In this document: piece by piece, positions 1-12,600 of the stretch
Layout of the letters: every line of letters starts with the position of its first letter
Position numbering within the stretch: position 1 is the stretch's first letter
Assembly: GCF_016808335.1 (NCBI RefSeq)
Contig: NC_053146.1
Location: 31,721,495 to 31,785,494 of the forward strand
From: Panicum virgatum
Lineage: Eukaryota; Streptophyta; Magnoliopsida; Poales; Poaceae
Reading direction: 5' to 3'
DNA: 64,000 nt
Program-made: the position numbers and the translations under genes
The notes under the pieces: generated by a model
Told to the model about the DNA's origin: nothing
Database searches by the model: none
The model's input: the letters and a program-made list of their open reading frames with translations, nothing else

Positions 1-317
1 GCATACAGATTTCACAACTTAGCCGAGTTTAACATACGACTCGACTAACACAACGCGTCGCAGAATGTGCTATCGTATTATTATAAAAGGGTCAACTAGC
101 TAATACTCATGGTGGTCAGATGACTGATTCAGGCCAAATCTACGAAAACTATTATTCAGAGAGAGAAATCAAGGCAAGACGGGTAAAAGACATAGAATTC
201 AAGGGGTATAATAGTAAAATAGTTTCAGCAGGCAAGGATTGGAGAGAAGAAGTCCTACAACTCGACCAGTTCTATCTAGGCTTCGTCCTACAGTCGAACC
301 TGGCTCTGATACCACTC
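1..317 (-). mobile_element. Tekay copy A: 5' leader and primer binding site
   Basis: This is the untranslated leader of a minus-strand Tekay-type element whose gag-pol lies beyond the left edge of the window. Read on the minus strand it starts at the LTR edge (317) and carries the primer binding site at 302-314 (TGGTATCAGAGCC in sense), complementary to the 3' end of initiator tRNA-Met. The rest matches the leaders of elements L, NA1 and J, including the block around 20-60 that holds the GAGTCGTATGTT-type sequence. The short ORF at 120-401 crosses this leader antisense and is not a gene. Confidence comes from the leader similarity and the intact primer site next to the LTR. Confidence 0.85.
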
Positions 318-3300
318 TGTAACACCCGGTTTATAAAAGGACATAAACTGAGCAATCATATACGTGCCAGGATCAAGTATCACGTATATACAACAGAATG
401 AACAGTATATCACAGCACATATCACGAATAAGACATAGTAAAACGAATACGAATGTTATTTATTACATTAATGACATAAATGTCTGATACAGCGGAAGCG
501 AAGTACAAGTACGATAAAAGAACTCTCCGAAGCTGAGCAGGGCGCCACAGGGACGTCGACTGGGAGATGAACGCCTAGAAGTCCTCGTAGTCCTGGTAGC
601 GCTGAGCGAACCCCCTCGCGTCGGCAGGAACTGAGCAGCAGTAGAGTAGCCAAGAGAAAAAAGTAGAGAAGAGGCAAGAGTGAGTACACAACTTGTACTC
701 AACAAGTATAACACAAACTATGAGGCTCTAAGGTTGGCTGACTGACTGCATTAGCTTTTAAGTCTTGGCAAAATTTTATTAAAGCTATTTACTACGAGTT
801 GATGAATTACCATTAACCCAGTTACATAGTAATTAATCAGAATTAATTATGGAACTACTGAGAACCATACCAAAACCATACCAATGTAACCCCGAGAGGC
901 ACCTCCCTCGTCGGAAGGAGACAACCCCACTAATCAAAAGGAGGATTTGGGCTGCTCATAACCGTGAGCACAGCTAGTATACCAGTTTTACACTCTGCAG
1001 AGGTTGCACATCTTTACCCACAAGTCGTGAGCTACGCCAGTTGTTCATCACACTTCCTTAGGTGAGATGACTAGCAAACTCACTATGAGGCCGTTACAAA
1101 GGACACGTTGGTAAGGTGTAACCGCTAAGGATTCAGTCAATGCAACGATGGGGCCCACCTCGAGGGGGTACAAGACAACACAGACCAGCATCGTAGCGTA
1201 GGGACCATTGAAGCTCGACTCCCCTCTTGCCCCGCAGGTAAGTTACTCCCGAACCAAAATGACCTAATTAGTAAGCCAAGACCGTCCCATTCCAGTCTTG
1301 TGGTAGCGCTGTTGTCCCAGGTTGTCGCTCTATGAACCGGTCCTTATGGAGAGTGGCCAACCCAGCAATAAGCACCGTGCTAGCCCCCTAAACCATGTTT
1401 CTAACAAAACCAATTTTAACGAGATGTGAACCACTCAAGCCACACAGAGGGTCACTCTCAGAATTAAGTTGCATATACCATTAATCAAATTAATTAAAAA
1501 GGACCATTATGTGTTATAGCGCGGCACCTAGCACGACTAACCAAAATGCAACCCAAAGGATATATGTAAAGGATATAAAGTGGCTAGGAAAATCCTTATA
1601 GGCATACAGTATAAAAATGCAGAATGAAATTGTATTTAAAGTGATAGGTTGTTCATGTTACACTTGCCTTCCTCGTACTGCTCCTGCTACTGCTCAAAGT
1701 GCTCGGAAGACGGCTGCTCCGGGTACTGGTACTGGGGCTCCTCTGGTAACTCAGCGTCTACTCACGAACACATGGCCAAAACAATGCACAATAATAAGCA
1801 TACAAGCAAATACTAACAAAAACTAAGAAACAGTACATCAATACATAAAAACAGCACACTAAACTAGTCTAAAACTATTCTACGCGTTACAACGATCGCG
1901 TGGACATAAAGAACGCCTGAAACGGAGTTAAAACGCATAATCTACTCTAAAAACAAGTTCTAGGGCCTTATCTGCGAGAAAAACTAAGTTCCAGGGGGTT
2001 TTCTGCAAAAACTGAGGGCCTAAACGTAAATAAACATTAATTCTGGGGTCTAACTCGCAAAAGGGACAGGGGCTGGACGGCGGGTTCAAAAACTAGGAAG
2101 GTCGGGGGGTCTGTGAATAAAACAGGGCCAAACTGCAATTAGTTTTCTACAGAGGTGGACTGCGGGTTGAAATCTAATAAACCGAGGGTCTCTTTAACAA
2201 ATTTACCAAGCCGAACCGGTATCTTCGATTTCTAGCCACAGGATTTGGATCTGGCGGCCTAGATCTAATGTAACCTTGATCTAATCACGGCCGCTGACTT
2301 CGGATCGGACGGCTGGGCTGCTTCGCGGGCGGTGGCGGCGGCGGAGCGCACCGGAGTTCTCTGCTCCGCGGCGGCGCGACACGGGGCTCGTCGGAGTTCG
2401 CGTTTCCGGCGCTCCGAGGGCTAAAACGACTCGTGTTTGGGTCTAGAGGGTACTTCGCACCACGCGTAATCCACCAGAGGGTTGAGCCGGGTTGGGGATG
2501 ATCGGGGTGGCGTGTGCAGCGAAGGGGGCGGGGCTGTGCGGCGGCGTCCGCCGGCGTGCGAGGTTCTAAAGGTTCCAGGGTGCTACGGCCCGTCCAATCC
2601 AGTGCAACAGCGACAGGAAGGGTGAACGATGCTTACCAAGGGCTCAGGCTAGCCGGGGTTGCAGCGGAGGGGCGTCGGCGGCGAACTCGAGCGGCGGCGT
2701 GTGCGTCGGAGCACGGGAACGGGCGCTGCAGCGGTCAGAGCAAAGGGCAGCGGCTCGGGGAAGATCTGGGCATCGAGGCGGAGCCGGCGCGCTGCTCGGC
2801 CGGGGCTCCGGCATGGCGGAGGGGCGTGGCCACGGCAGCGCGGGCTCTGCTCCGGACGGAGCAAGGCGGCGGCTAGGGTTGTGCGGCGCGCTGGTGGGTG
2901 GAGGGAGCAGGGGGGTCTCGGTTGGGTTTAAAGGGGGCGCCCGGGATCTCGGGCGGGCGTGCCCCGGAAGGAAAGGCCGGCGTGGATGGCGCGATTACGG
3001 CGCGGCCGTTGCGCGGTGAGATACGCGGAAGGTGAGGGATGACAGGCGGGCCCGGGGGCGCAGCGAGACGGGGGCGACGCGGGCTGCGGGATCGCGGGCG
3101 CGGAGCGACGCTGGCGGGTGGGTCCGGCTGGCAGCGAGGGGAAAGGGTGACGCGGGAGCGCGCGGCGCGCTGGCAGGTGGGCCTGGGGATGCAACGCGGG
3201 ATGAGGCGGGGCCGGGCTGAGTGGGGAGGGCCAGAGGTGCTGACAAGCGGGGTCCACATGGCCGCGGGGCCAACGCGGCGCTGGCCTGCTGGGCTCCTGG

Positions 3301-3756
3301 CGCGGAGCGAGCGCGGGGTGAGGAAGGCTGGGCCGCGAGTGGGGTTTTGGGCCAAGCGCGGGAAGTGTGGGGGAGAGCTGGGCTGCGCTGGGCCGTGCGG
3401 AAGGAAAGGAAAGGGGGAGACGGCCTGGGCCGGCTTGGGTTCTTGGGCTGGGTTGGTTGACTTGATGGGTTTGGATTTTCTATTTTTCTTCTCTTTTCTA
3501 ATTCTAGATCCTAATCAAACTCAACCAAAACTAGTTGAATTCAAACTTGGATTTGAATTCCACTCTAACACTCAAACAAGTAAAACAATGCTCCAGCATG
3601 ATGCAACAACAAAATTTTTAAACCTAGACAAATTTTTAATTACATGTGAAACCAAAAATTAGATTAAATGCCAGACTAAGCAAAATAAATCCTAGAAAAT
3701 TAAATAAACCAATTAAATTTATTAATAAATGCTAAAATTTAAATTAGGGTGTTACA
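318..3756 (-). repeat. Tekay LTR A (5' LTR, minus strand)
   Basis: The LTR begins on the plus strand with TGTAACACCCGG and ends GGGTGTTACA, giving TG...CA ends in sense. It is 3439 bp. Its right edge abuts Athila pol at 3757, so ATCGT (3757-3761) is the expected target duplication; the partner is outside the window. The centre (about 2300-3450) is very GC-rich, and the long ORFs there reflect composition. The poly(A) signal region is near 455-470 on the minus strand. The LTR minigene exons (see 47678-50000) are present but broken here: the E/Q/Y-rich exon has an in-frame TAG and the preceding exon a TGA. The sequence 3480-3750 is AT-rich U3. Confidence 0.92.
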
Positions 3757-5520
3757 ATCGTTCTTGGTTAGGAGGTACTTTAGTGCTGTGTGGTCTGTAT
3801 ACACAATCAGCTTTGCACAACCAAGTAGGATCTGAACTTATCCATGGCGAATGCTACCGCCAGGAGTTCCTTTTCCATTGTGGCGTAGTTGAGTTGTGGT
3901 CCGGTCAATGTCTTACTTGCGTAGGATATAGCATAATGTTGCTTATCTCAACATTGACCAAGCACTGCGCCTACGGCATAGTCGCTTGCATCGCACATGA
4001 TCTCGAAAGGAAGTTTCCTATCGGGAGGCTGAATGATGGGTGCGGATACGAGTGCCTTCTTGAGGGTATAGAAGGCCACAAGGCATTCCTCGTCGAAGTT
4101 GAACGGGGCGTCTTTTGTTCGCAGGTTTGTCAAGGGTCTGGCTATACGAGAGAAGTCCTCAATGAACCTTCTATAGAAACCAGCATGACCCAAGAAACTC
4201 CTGACTTCCTTGACATTAGTCGGGGGCAGCAACTGTTTGATGACATCGATCTTTGCCCGATCCACTTCTATCCCTCGCTCAGACACTCTATGACCGAGAA
4301 CAATTCCCTCTCTGACCATAAAGTGACACTTTTTTTGAGAACTAGGTGTGTCTCCTGGCACCTCTTGAGAACCTTTTCCAAATTCTCAAGGCATTGATCA
4401 AAGTCTTTGCCATAGACGGAGAAGTCGTCCATGAACACTTCCATGATGTGATCAATCAGGTCTGAGAAGATTGCCATCATGCACCTTTGGAATGACGCTG
4501 GTGCATTGCATAGACCGAAAGACATTCGCCGATAGGCAAACGTACCATAGGGGCAGGTGAAGGTAGTCTTGCTCAGATCATCGGGATGGATAGGGATCTG
4601 ATGATAACCAGAGTATCCATCGAGGCAGCAAAAGTATGAGTGTTTTGCCAACTATTCAATCATCTCGTCGATGAAGGGAAGAGGGAAGTGATCTTTCCGG
4701 GTAGCCTTGTTAAGCATCCGGTAATTGATACACATTCTCCATCCAGTCACTGTCCGCTGAGGTATGAGCTCGTTCCTCTCATTTCGGATTACCGTCATGC
4801 CTCCCTTCTTCGGGGCCACTTGAACTGGGCTGACCCACTCACTGTCTTGCACAGGGTACATGACGCCCATGCGCAGTAGCTTAAGTACCTCTTTCTTGAC
4901 TACCTCCCTCACTGCATCATTAAGCCGCCGTTGATGTTCTCGTGATGGCTTATGTTCTAGCTCCATTGGAATGCGATGGGTGCATAAATTGGGGCTGATC
5001 CCCTTTAAGTCTTGGAGAGAATATCCGATGACGGACTGATATTTCTCTAAGACTGCAACGAGCTGCCGAGTTTCACTCTCTATCAGCTTATCGCTGATAA
5101 CAACTGGCGTGGCTCTGTTGTCGTGGAGGAATGCATACTTCAAACTAGGGGGCAGCGGCTTCAGCTCGGGAAGAGGAGGTTGCCGGATCTCCTCTTTGTC
5201 GAGCTCACTTTTGCCGGCCAGATCTGTTTCCTGGGTGAAATGTGAGACATCTTCCTCAAGAATGGGTTGAGTTTGCTCTTCTTGGCTGATGTTCACTACG
5301 TCTTCCAATGGATCTTGTTCCGATCTAGCCTTAGCAATGGTGTTGCATGCACAAACTAGACTGACCGGGACTTTTTCTTTGCCAACCTTGACCTCGAGAG
5401 TTGCTCGGTCTCCATTTGGGTTGACAAGGGGCTCTATTGGCTGACCAATCAAGACAAACTCTTCACCTTCCGGGACATCGAAGATGTGGAAGTCCAGGAA
5501 AACCTTGTTATGTCCCTCTT
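3757..5520 (-). pseudogene. Athila-type pol fragment (protease end, RT, start of RNase H), element B
   Basis: Minus-strand pol of an Athila-like Ty3/gypsy element. From right to left it shows the post-protease linker (PIEPLVNP, LPELKPLPPSLKYAF), RT finger and palm motifs (YRMLNKATRKDHFPLPFI, GYSGYHQI) and the RT catalytic motif FMDDFSVYG near 4400-4430. FMDD in place of the usual YxDD is typical of Athila RTs. The first RNase H residues follow (CDASDYAVGAVLGQ). It stops at 3757 where Tekay LTR A inserted. Frameshifts near 4290-4340, 4640-4655 and about 5519 break it, so it cannot make a continuous enzyme. It is the 3' continuation of the gag region at 5449-6795. Confidence 0.9.
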
Positions 5521-6795
5521 CAGGGACATAGCATGTAGAATTCCCTTACTTTCCACAATCTGGCCGTCGATCCACTTCAAGTGCTTACGCGAGAAGGTCA
5601 GGGGCTCAGATGAAACGTGATCTGCCAAGGTTTTGGACATCACATTCACCCTGACCTTCGGGGCGTAAAAGGTTTCTTGTGGTTCAGCGTCCCCAATAGT
5701 GCAGAGGAGCACTCTAGGATTGCAGTAGATCTGAACGATGCTACTGCTGGCCTCGGCTTCCTCTGTCCATTCCTTACTTATGATTGCAGAAAGACCCTCT
5801 ATCTGCGATGAAGCTTCGGGAATGAACGCCTCAGATCTTGAGCAAATACACTTATGTTCCTTCAGCATGCTTGCAGCATTACTAAGTTCCAAGTACTCTT
5901 CCTTTGTGAAGAGATCGGGTATGAACATAGGCATGTCTTCAATAAGGGGCTCATGATCTGGGGACTTTGGTGGTTCAATCATTTCCTCTATGTATGGTGG
6001 AGGTGGAGAGGATGTGGCTGAAAGGATTTGAAGCTGCTGTGTCTCGCTGGACTGCTCTATCGGATGTGGTGGATCATCATAAATACCGGTGTAATCAGTG
6101 CTGTTCAGAACTTTCTCTAGGAGAGTTCTGACCTCAGCCACTGTCTTGTACATGACGGATCCCTCGGAAGCCACATTCATGAAATGTGCACTTTCCGGTT
6201 TAAGGACACAGAAGAAGTGTTGCATAAGTATTTCCTCTGGCATCTGATGTGGTGGCTCGGAGTCTACTAAATGCATGAATCTAGCCCAGGCTACTCCAAG
6301 TGATTCATCACCTTGCTCAAATGGTAGCAGTTGTTTCCGATGGGGAATCACTTTGGAGATAGGATAGAAGAACAAGCAAAATTCATCCTTCAACTGTATC
6401 CAATCTCCTCCGACTCTCCTTGCCATCCGGTTGTACCAAATCTTGGCTTCCCTCGTCAGAGAGAACGGGAATAGCTTCCTCCGTAAGGTATTTTGGGTCA
6501 TATCGGGTATAATCAGAAGAGAACAGTTCTCTTCAAAGATTTGCAAGTGAGCATAGGGACACTCGTCCTTTTTACCAGAGAAGGACTGTGCGCGAACTAT
6601 GGCTATGAGACTGGGACGGATCTCGTAACCATCAGATATCATGGGGTGGCAAGATGGTGGCGGTTCCAAATACTCGCGAGATGGAACTGTTGGATAACTA
6701 GGAGAAAACTCCATGTGGATGGATGGAAAGTCATACGGCTGAAATCTAGTGTTGCTACCATTCCCCGGCAACGGCGCCAGAAAGCTTGTTGGCAC
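5449..6795 (-). pseudogene. Athila-type gag-protease region, element B
   Basis: A minus-strand open frame of about 448 codons that starts just inside the primer binding site (MPTSFLAPLPGNGS) and runs into the protease region. It contains the retrotransposon gag core (FPFSLTREAKIWYN, then RKQLLPFEQGDESLGVAW), a proline-rich linker (SSPPPPYIEEM) and a segment (RKHLKWIDGQIVE) that matches element D. No CCHC knuckle is evident. A 1-bp frameshift near 5519 separates it from the pol frame. The gag packages element RNA in a cytoplasmic virus-like particle. The start is not certain, because in this family the frame opens at the primer site. Confidence 0.82.
6762..6779 (-). promoter_or_regulatory. Primer binding site, tRNA-Asp type (element B)
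   Basis: In sense this reads TGGCGCCGTTGCCGGGGA, the tRNA-Asp complementary primer site usual for Athila and Tat elements. It lies seven bases from the LTR edge at 6787 and fixes the minus orientation of element B. Confidence 0.9.
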
Positions 6796-6921
6796 TCTTT
6801 AGCCTAACGAATTACTCCGCAAGCGCACAGAGACCAATTGTAGCTTTCACCAGGGAGTGTACCTGGGATATTGAATCCAAGAAACGGTAAAACTTCGACC
6901 AAACATAGAGATCTTCAACCG
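6787..6921 (-). repeat. 5' LTR remnant of element B (Athila type)
   Basis: The first ~135 bp (U5 side) of an LTR that starts TGTTGGCACTC on the plus strand. It aligns with the solo LTR at 7945-8078, then breaks off after CTTCAACCGGA. From there the sequence continues directly as pol of another copy (D). The missing ~1.35 kb implies a deletion rather than a simple nested insertion. Confidence 0.85.
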
Positions 6922-7939
6922 GACCAAGGGCTTATCCTTGCACTGACCGAGCACTGCTTCGACGGCATAGTTACTAGCGTCACACATGATCTCGAAAGGA
7001 AGGCTCCAATCGGGGGGTTGTATGATGGGTGCGCGGTAACGAGTGCCTTCTTGAGGGTATAGAAGGCTAGGAGGCAATCGTCATCGAAGTTGAAGGGGGC
7101 ACCCTTGGCAAGGAGACTTGTCAAGGGTCGGGCTATACGAGAGAAATCCTTGATGAATCTCCGGTAAAAGTCAGCGTGGCCCCGAAAACCTCTCACCCCT
7201 TTGACATTCGTCGGGGGTGGCAATTGTTCGATTACCTCTATCTTCGCCCGATCCACTTCTATTCCTCTTTCGGACACTCTATGTCGGAGGACAATCCCTT
7301 CTCTGACCATGAAATGGCACTTTCCCCAATTAAGGACCAAGTGCGTGTCTTGACATCTCTTGATAACTTTATCCAAATTCTCAAGGCATTCATCAAAATT
7401 CTTTCCATAGACCGAGAAATCATCCATGAAGACTTCCATGATGTTCTCGATCAAGTCAGAGAAGATCACCATCATACACCGCTGAAAAGAAGCGGGTGCG
7501 TTGCAGAGACCAAAGGACATCCGCCGATAGGCGAACGTGCCGAACGGGCAGGTGAAGGTAGTCTTATTCTGGTCATCAGGATGGATAGGGATATGATGAT
7601 AACCAGAATAGCCATCGAGGTAATAGAAATAGAAATGCTTGGCCAACCGATCATGCATTTCGTCAATGAAGGGCAGTGGGAAGTGATCTTTCCGGGTAGC
7701 TTTGTTTAGCATCAGGTAGTCGATGCACATTCGCTAACCAGTAACGGTCCTCTGAGGTATGAGCTCATTTCTCTCGTTCTAGACCACTGTCATGCCTCCC
7801 TTCTTTGGAACTACTTGAACTGGGCTAACCCATTCAATATCTTGCACGGGGTATATGATACCTATGTGCAGTAACTTTAGAACCTCCTTCTTGACTACCT
7901 CCATCATCGCATCATTAAGCCGTCGCTGGTGCTCTCTTG
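6922..7939 (-). pseudogene. Athila-type RT/RNase H fragment, element D (left piece)
   Basis: Minus-strand pol fragment with the same RT motifs as element B: LNKATRKDHFPLPFIDEM, GYSGYHHIPIHP, the catalytic FMDDFSVYG near 7410-7440, then RFIKDFSRIARPLTSLL and an RNase H start (CDASNYAVEAVLGQ). It ends at 6922 where it meets the LTR remnant of B. It continues to the right at 9419, after the solo LTR. Frameshifts at about 7050 and 7730-7800 make it non-functional. It is a second copy of the region at 3757-5450, not an exact duplicate. Confidence 0.88.
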
Positions 7940-7944
7940 ACGGC

Positions 7945-9418
7945 TGTTGGCCCTCCTTAGCCTAACGAATTACTCTGCAAGCGCATAGAGACCGATTGTA
8001 GCTTTCACCAGGGAGTATACTTGGGATATTGAATCCAAGGAACGGTAAAACTTTGACCAAACTTAGAGATCTTCAACTGGACACAACCAGCGAGAAGAAG
8101 ATAAAGGGAAGAGGGCCTAACTCCAGATAACCTACTATTCTGACAAGTTGACGAGCTAACTACTAACTTGATCTGCTTCGGTGGCTGGAAGAGGAAGGAC
8201 TTCAGAAAGGGATGAGAGGGGAGTCCAACGGCAACCTGCAACTACTGCTATGAAAACACCCGAACGTGGTGGACTACGAGGGACGGATAGGGATATCGCC
8301 ACCTACCGCCTACCACAACGGTTCCGTGGGGTGGAACACAACCTGAGATAACTACCAAGCCTGGGCACCACGCCCATAGCTCTCAAGCTACTTGCTCCTA
8401 CCATGTACTTAGATAGAAAGTAACCTCAAATAAGCAGAACTTGCTACTTACACAGACTCAAGATCCCGCAGATCAAAGTAAGTACTTAAACAAGTAACTA
8501 AGACAGAAAGTAAAGCTAGCGAGAAACTGAAGTTGAGACAAGGAACTTACTCAAGTATATTCCTCCGAGGTGGATACAAAAGCGGAGTAAGATCGAGAAG
8601 ACTAGAGTCCGCTCCTTTCAGCTCGACTTTCACCAGAGCACTCACCTCACTCTCTTCCTACTCAACACAAGAGTGTAACAAGAGACTCTCTTCTCTAATG
8701 GATGGGTGTGTGTTACAAGAGGGGGTCCTGGGCTCTATTTATACTACTCTATGGTCGGTACCGAGCTGGCGTCAGTTGCATACAGGAACGTTAGCTGTGC
8801 TTGTCTTTCACGCCAAGGGAGAGCATCATAGGCCTCCAGGTGGGGCCGGCCGGCCTCCCTTAGGCCGGCCGGCCTGGGATGTGGCCATCTGGCCACCGCC
8901 TTTGAGTGGACGCTCTAGATATTCTCCTGAAGTCGGTGGCGGTTGCGTGGCTCCAACGACGATAGTTAGAGGCCGGCCGGCCTCTCCTAGGCCTGCCGGA
9001 CTGGCTCTGGCTTGGCTCAGGCCTCTGTTGCTCTGGCACATTGCTCATAGGGCTCACATTGCTCCTCAAGTTGAGTTGGGTTCTGAATCTTCGGGTCGTC
9101 TTTGGATTTGGTCTTAACTTGGTTCAAGCCTTTTGGTCTTGACTTGTGAATTCTGCCTAAACCACATTGGTGTGACCTTGATCTTGGGCTCAAGCCATGT
9201 TCCACAAAGTTGAATGATGGAATGTTGCAGGGGTAGGCCGGCCGGCCTGGGATTCACCCCATTTCGGCTCATTTTTGTACAAGTTGCTCTTGGATTCACA
9301 TACTCACAAAAACTCATGGAACTTGTTAATGTTAGTGAAAATTATAACAACATAGTTCTAAAAGTATGAAATCCGAAGGAATGTTGGAGGTGAAAATCAT
9401 CAAAATCGACCGCCAACA
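7945..9418 (-). repeat. Solo LTR (Athila type) with 5-bp target duplication ACGGC
   Basis: A complete 1474-bp LTR, TGTTGGCC...CCGCCAACA, flanked by ACGGC at 7940-7944 and 9419-9423. The pol frame of element D resumes across it. No internal sequence is present, so it is a solo LTR left by recombination between two LTRs. A TATA box (TATAAAT in sense) lies at 8737-8743, and GGCCGGCCGGCC islands lie near 8846, 8866, 8971 and 9236. The LTR orientation is minus, as for element D. Confidence 0.93.
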
Positions 9419-9666
9419 ACGGCTTATGGTCCGGTTCCATAGAGATGCGATGTGTACACAGATTGGGGCTAATTCCCTTTAAGTCCTGCAGAGAGTACCC
9501 TGTGACGGATTGGTACTTCTCCAGTACTACAACGAGCCGTCGAGTCTCACTCTCTGTTAGCTTGTCGCTGATGACAACTAGTGTAGCTCTATTGTTGTGA
9601 AGAAAGGCGTACTTCAATCCAGGAGGTAGCGGCTTTAGCTCTGGGAGAGTAGGTTGCGGTGGCTCC
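9419..9666 (-). pseudogene. Athila-type pol fragment, element D (middle piece)
   Basis: Minus-strand sequence encoding PTLPELKPLPPGLKYAF and LVVVLEKYQSVTGYSLQDL, matching the protease-to-RT linker of element B. It bridges the solo LTR on the left and the NA1 Tekay element on the right. It joins in frame with 18915 onward once the NA1 insertion is ignored. This shows that 6922-7939, 9419-9666 and 18915-20506 belong to one element. Confidence 0.88.
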
Positions 9667-9671
9667 TCTCC

Positions 9672-12600
9672 TGTAACACCCGGTTTATAAAAGGGCATAA
9701 ACCGAGCAATCATATACGTGCCAGGATCAAGTCACACGTATATACAACAGAATGAACAGTATATCATAGCACATATCACGTAAAAAGACATAATAAAGCG
9801 AATACGAATGTTATTTATTACAATAATGACAAAAATGTTTGATACAGCGGAAGCGAAGTACAAAATACGATAAAAGCTCTCCGAAGCTGAAGCAGGGCGC
9901 CACAGGGACGTCAACTGGGAGACGAACACCTAGAAGTCCTCGTAGTCCTGGTAGCGCTGGACGAACTCCCTCGTGTCGGCAGGAACTGAGCAGCAGTAGC
10001 GTAGCCAAGAGGAAAAAGTAGAGAAGAGGCAAGAGTGAGTACACAACTTGTACTCAACAAGTATAACACAAACTATGAGGCTCTAGGCTGGCTGACTCAA
10101 CTGCATTAGCTTTTAAGTGTTGGCAAAATTTTATTAAAACTATTTACTACGAGTTGATGAATTACCATTAACCCAGTTACATAGTAATTAATCAAAATTA
10201 ATTTATGATACTACTGAGAACCAAACCAAACCAAACCAAGGTAACCCCGAGAGGCACCTCCCTCGTCGGAAGGAGACAACCCCACTAATCAAAAGGAGGA
10301 TCTGGGCCGCTCATGACCGTGAGCACGGCTAGTATACCAGTTTTACACTCTGCAGAGGTTGCACATCTTTACCCACAAGTCGTGAGCTACGCCAGTTGTT
10401 CATCACACTTCCTTAGGTGAGATGGCCAGCGACTCACTACGAGGCCTTTACAAAGAATCTCGTTGGTAAGGCGTAACCGCGAGAGTTAGGTCAGCGACGA
10501 TGGGGCCCACCTCCGGGGGTACAAGCACAGGAGCGCAATCCAAGCACAGACCAAGCCGGAGGAGCAGGGACCATTGAAGCTTACTACTCTTGCCCCGCAG
10601 GTAAGTTACTCCAAACCAAAAAGACCTAATTAGTAAGCCAAGTCTATCCCATTCTAGCCTTGTGGTAGCGCTGTTGTCCCAGGTTGTCGCTCTATGAACC
10701 GGTCCTTATGGAGAGTGGCCAACCAAGCACTAAGCACCGTGCTGGCTCCCTAAACCATGTTTCTACAAAAACATCTTTTAACGAGACGTGAGCCACTCAT
10801 CCACACAGAGGGCCACCCTCAGAATTAAGTTCAAGTAAACCATTAATCAATTTAATTAAAAAGGACCAGAGTGTGTTATAGCGCAGCAACCTAGCACAAC
10901 TAACCAAAATGCAACCCAAAGGTATATTTAAAGGATATAAACTGGCTAGGAAATCCTTAAAGGCATACAGTATTAAAATGCAGTATGAAATTGTAATTAA
11001 GGTGATAGGTTGTTCATGTTATACTTGCCTTCCTCGTACTGCTCTGGCTGCTGCTCAAACTGCTCGGAAGACGGCTGCTCCTGGTACTGGTACTGGGGCT
11101 CCTCAGATGGATCAACGTCTATTCACGAACACATGGCCAAAACAAAGCACAACAATAAGCATACAAGCAAACACTAATAAAACTAAGAAACAGTACATCA
11201 ATACATAAAAACAGCACACTAAACTAGTCTAAAACTATTCTATGCGTTACAACGATCGCGTGGATATAAGGAACGCTAAAAACGGAGCTAAAACGCATAA
11301 ACTAGGCCTAAAACAAGTTCTAGGGGCTTATTTGTAAGAAAACTGGAGTTTCAGGGGGTTTTCTACAAAAACTAAGGACTAAAATGTAATTAACCATTAA
11401 ATCTAAGGGCTAGCGTGCAAAACTGATGGCTCAGGACTGCGGGTTCTAATCTAAGAAAAGCCAGGGGCCTAAGTGAATAAAACAGGGCCTAGTTGGAATT
11501 TCTTTTGAACTGGATGGAGCGCGGCTTGATTTAAGGAAAACCTAGGGGCTCTTTAGAAAAAAGGCCGGCCGAAACGTTATCTTTGGATCCAGGCCGTTGG
11601 ATCGCGATCACGCGGCTCAGGGCGAAACGGTACCCCGATCTAATCTCGGTCGTGCATCACGGATCGGGCGGTCCAGGGAGGTTGGGCGCGCGATGGGCGG
11701 CGCTGACCGCCGGAGCTGAAGCTCCCGCGGCGGCGCGTCGCCGGAGCGGGCCAAAACGGCGCTTCCGTGCATGGTTTGGCCTGGGACTTGGCCTAGGAGC
11801 TTGAGAACGGCACGCGTGGTCCACCTGTGTTTAAGGCGAGCGTTGACAGGGCTCGGAGCGGCGGTTCCAACCGCGGCGGCGGATCCGTGCGGCTACACTC
11901 GCCGGCGTGCAGCGTTCTAACTGCGGGAGCGGCTACCGGCTCCGAGAACTTGCCCAAAAGGAAGAGGGTCACGAGAGGTATCTTACCACGGCTAGAATTG
12001 GCCGGTGATGCCGCGCAGAGAGGCCACCGGTGAGATCGTGCGACGCCGAGGCGGAGGCAAATCGCGGAGGCGTCGGAGAAGGACACCTCGGGGCTTCTGG
12101 ACCCGATGGTCGGACGCAGCGACCTCGAGCGGTGCTAGAGGACTGGGCAGCGCGGCCGGAGTGACACGGGCGGTGGGGAATTGAGGCGGCGGAGCACCTC
12201 TGCTCGTCGGGGCGATGGTGGAGCAAGATGTGGCGCGGTGGCCAGGGTTTCGGGGTGGCGGCGGGGTGGATGGGGAGTGCGGAGCCCAGGGAGGTGCGGG
12301 GCGAGTTAAGAAGGCGGTGGGGGTCGAACTTGGGCAAGCGTGCTGAGCGCGGAGGTCACGGCCGAGAATCCCGGCCGGAGTTGCGTGGCGCAGCGGGGAA
12401 GCCGGAACTGACGAGCGGGGCCGCGCTGTCAGACACAGAACGGGGCAACAGGCGCGAGCGAACACAGGCGAGAGCGGGCTGAGCGCGCGTGTGGTTGGAG
12501 TGCCTGTCGGGCGGGCCCGTCTTGTCAGCGTCGCGGAAGAAAGAAGCGCGTGCGGGCATGGGCGTTAGCTGGAGCGGTTCGTGCGCGGTGGAGTGCTTGG

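Noticed and set aside
468..689. Hydrophobic signal-peptide-like ORF (MYSLLPLLYFFLLATLLLLSS) repeated in every Tekay LTR, e.g. also 41406-41633
   Set aside because: It overlaps the last minigene exon and its pyrimidine tract in another frame; its Leu/Phe/Ser content follows from the CT-rich acceptor. The YQDYEDF frame varies more conservatively between copies.
2514..3662. Many overlapping Arg/Ala/Gly-rich ORFs on both strands in GC-rich LTR centres (also 11583-12482, 27811-28583, 57125-58497)
   Set aside because: Low stop-codon density at high GC explains them; several begin with non-ATG codons, and they do not align in frame between LTR copies.
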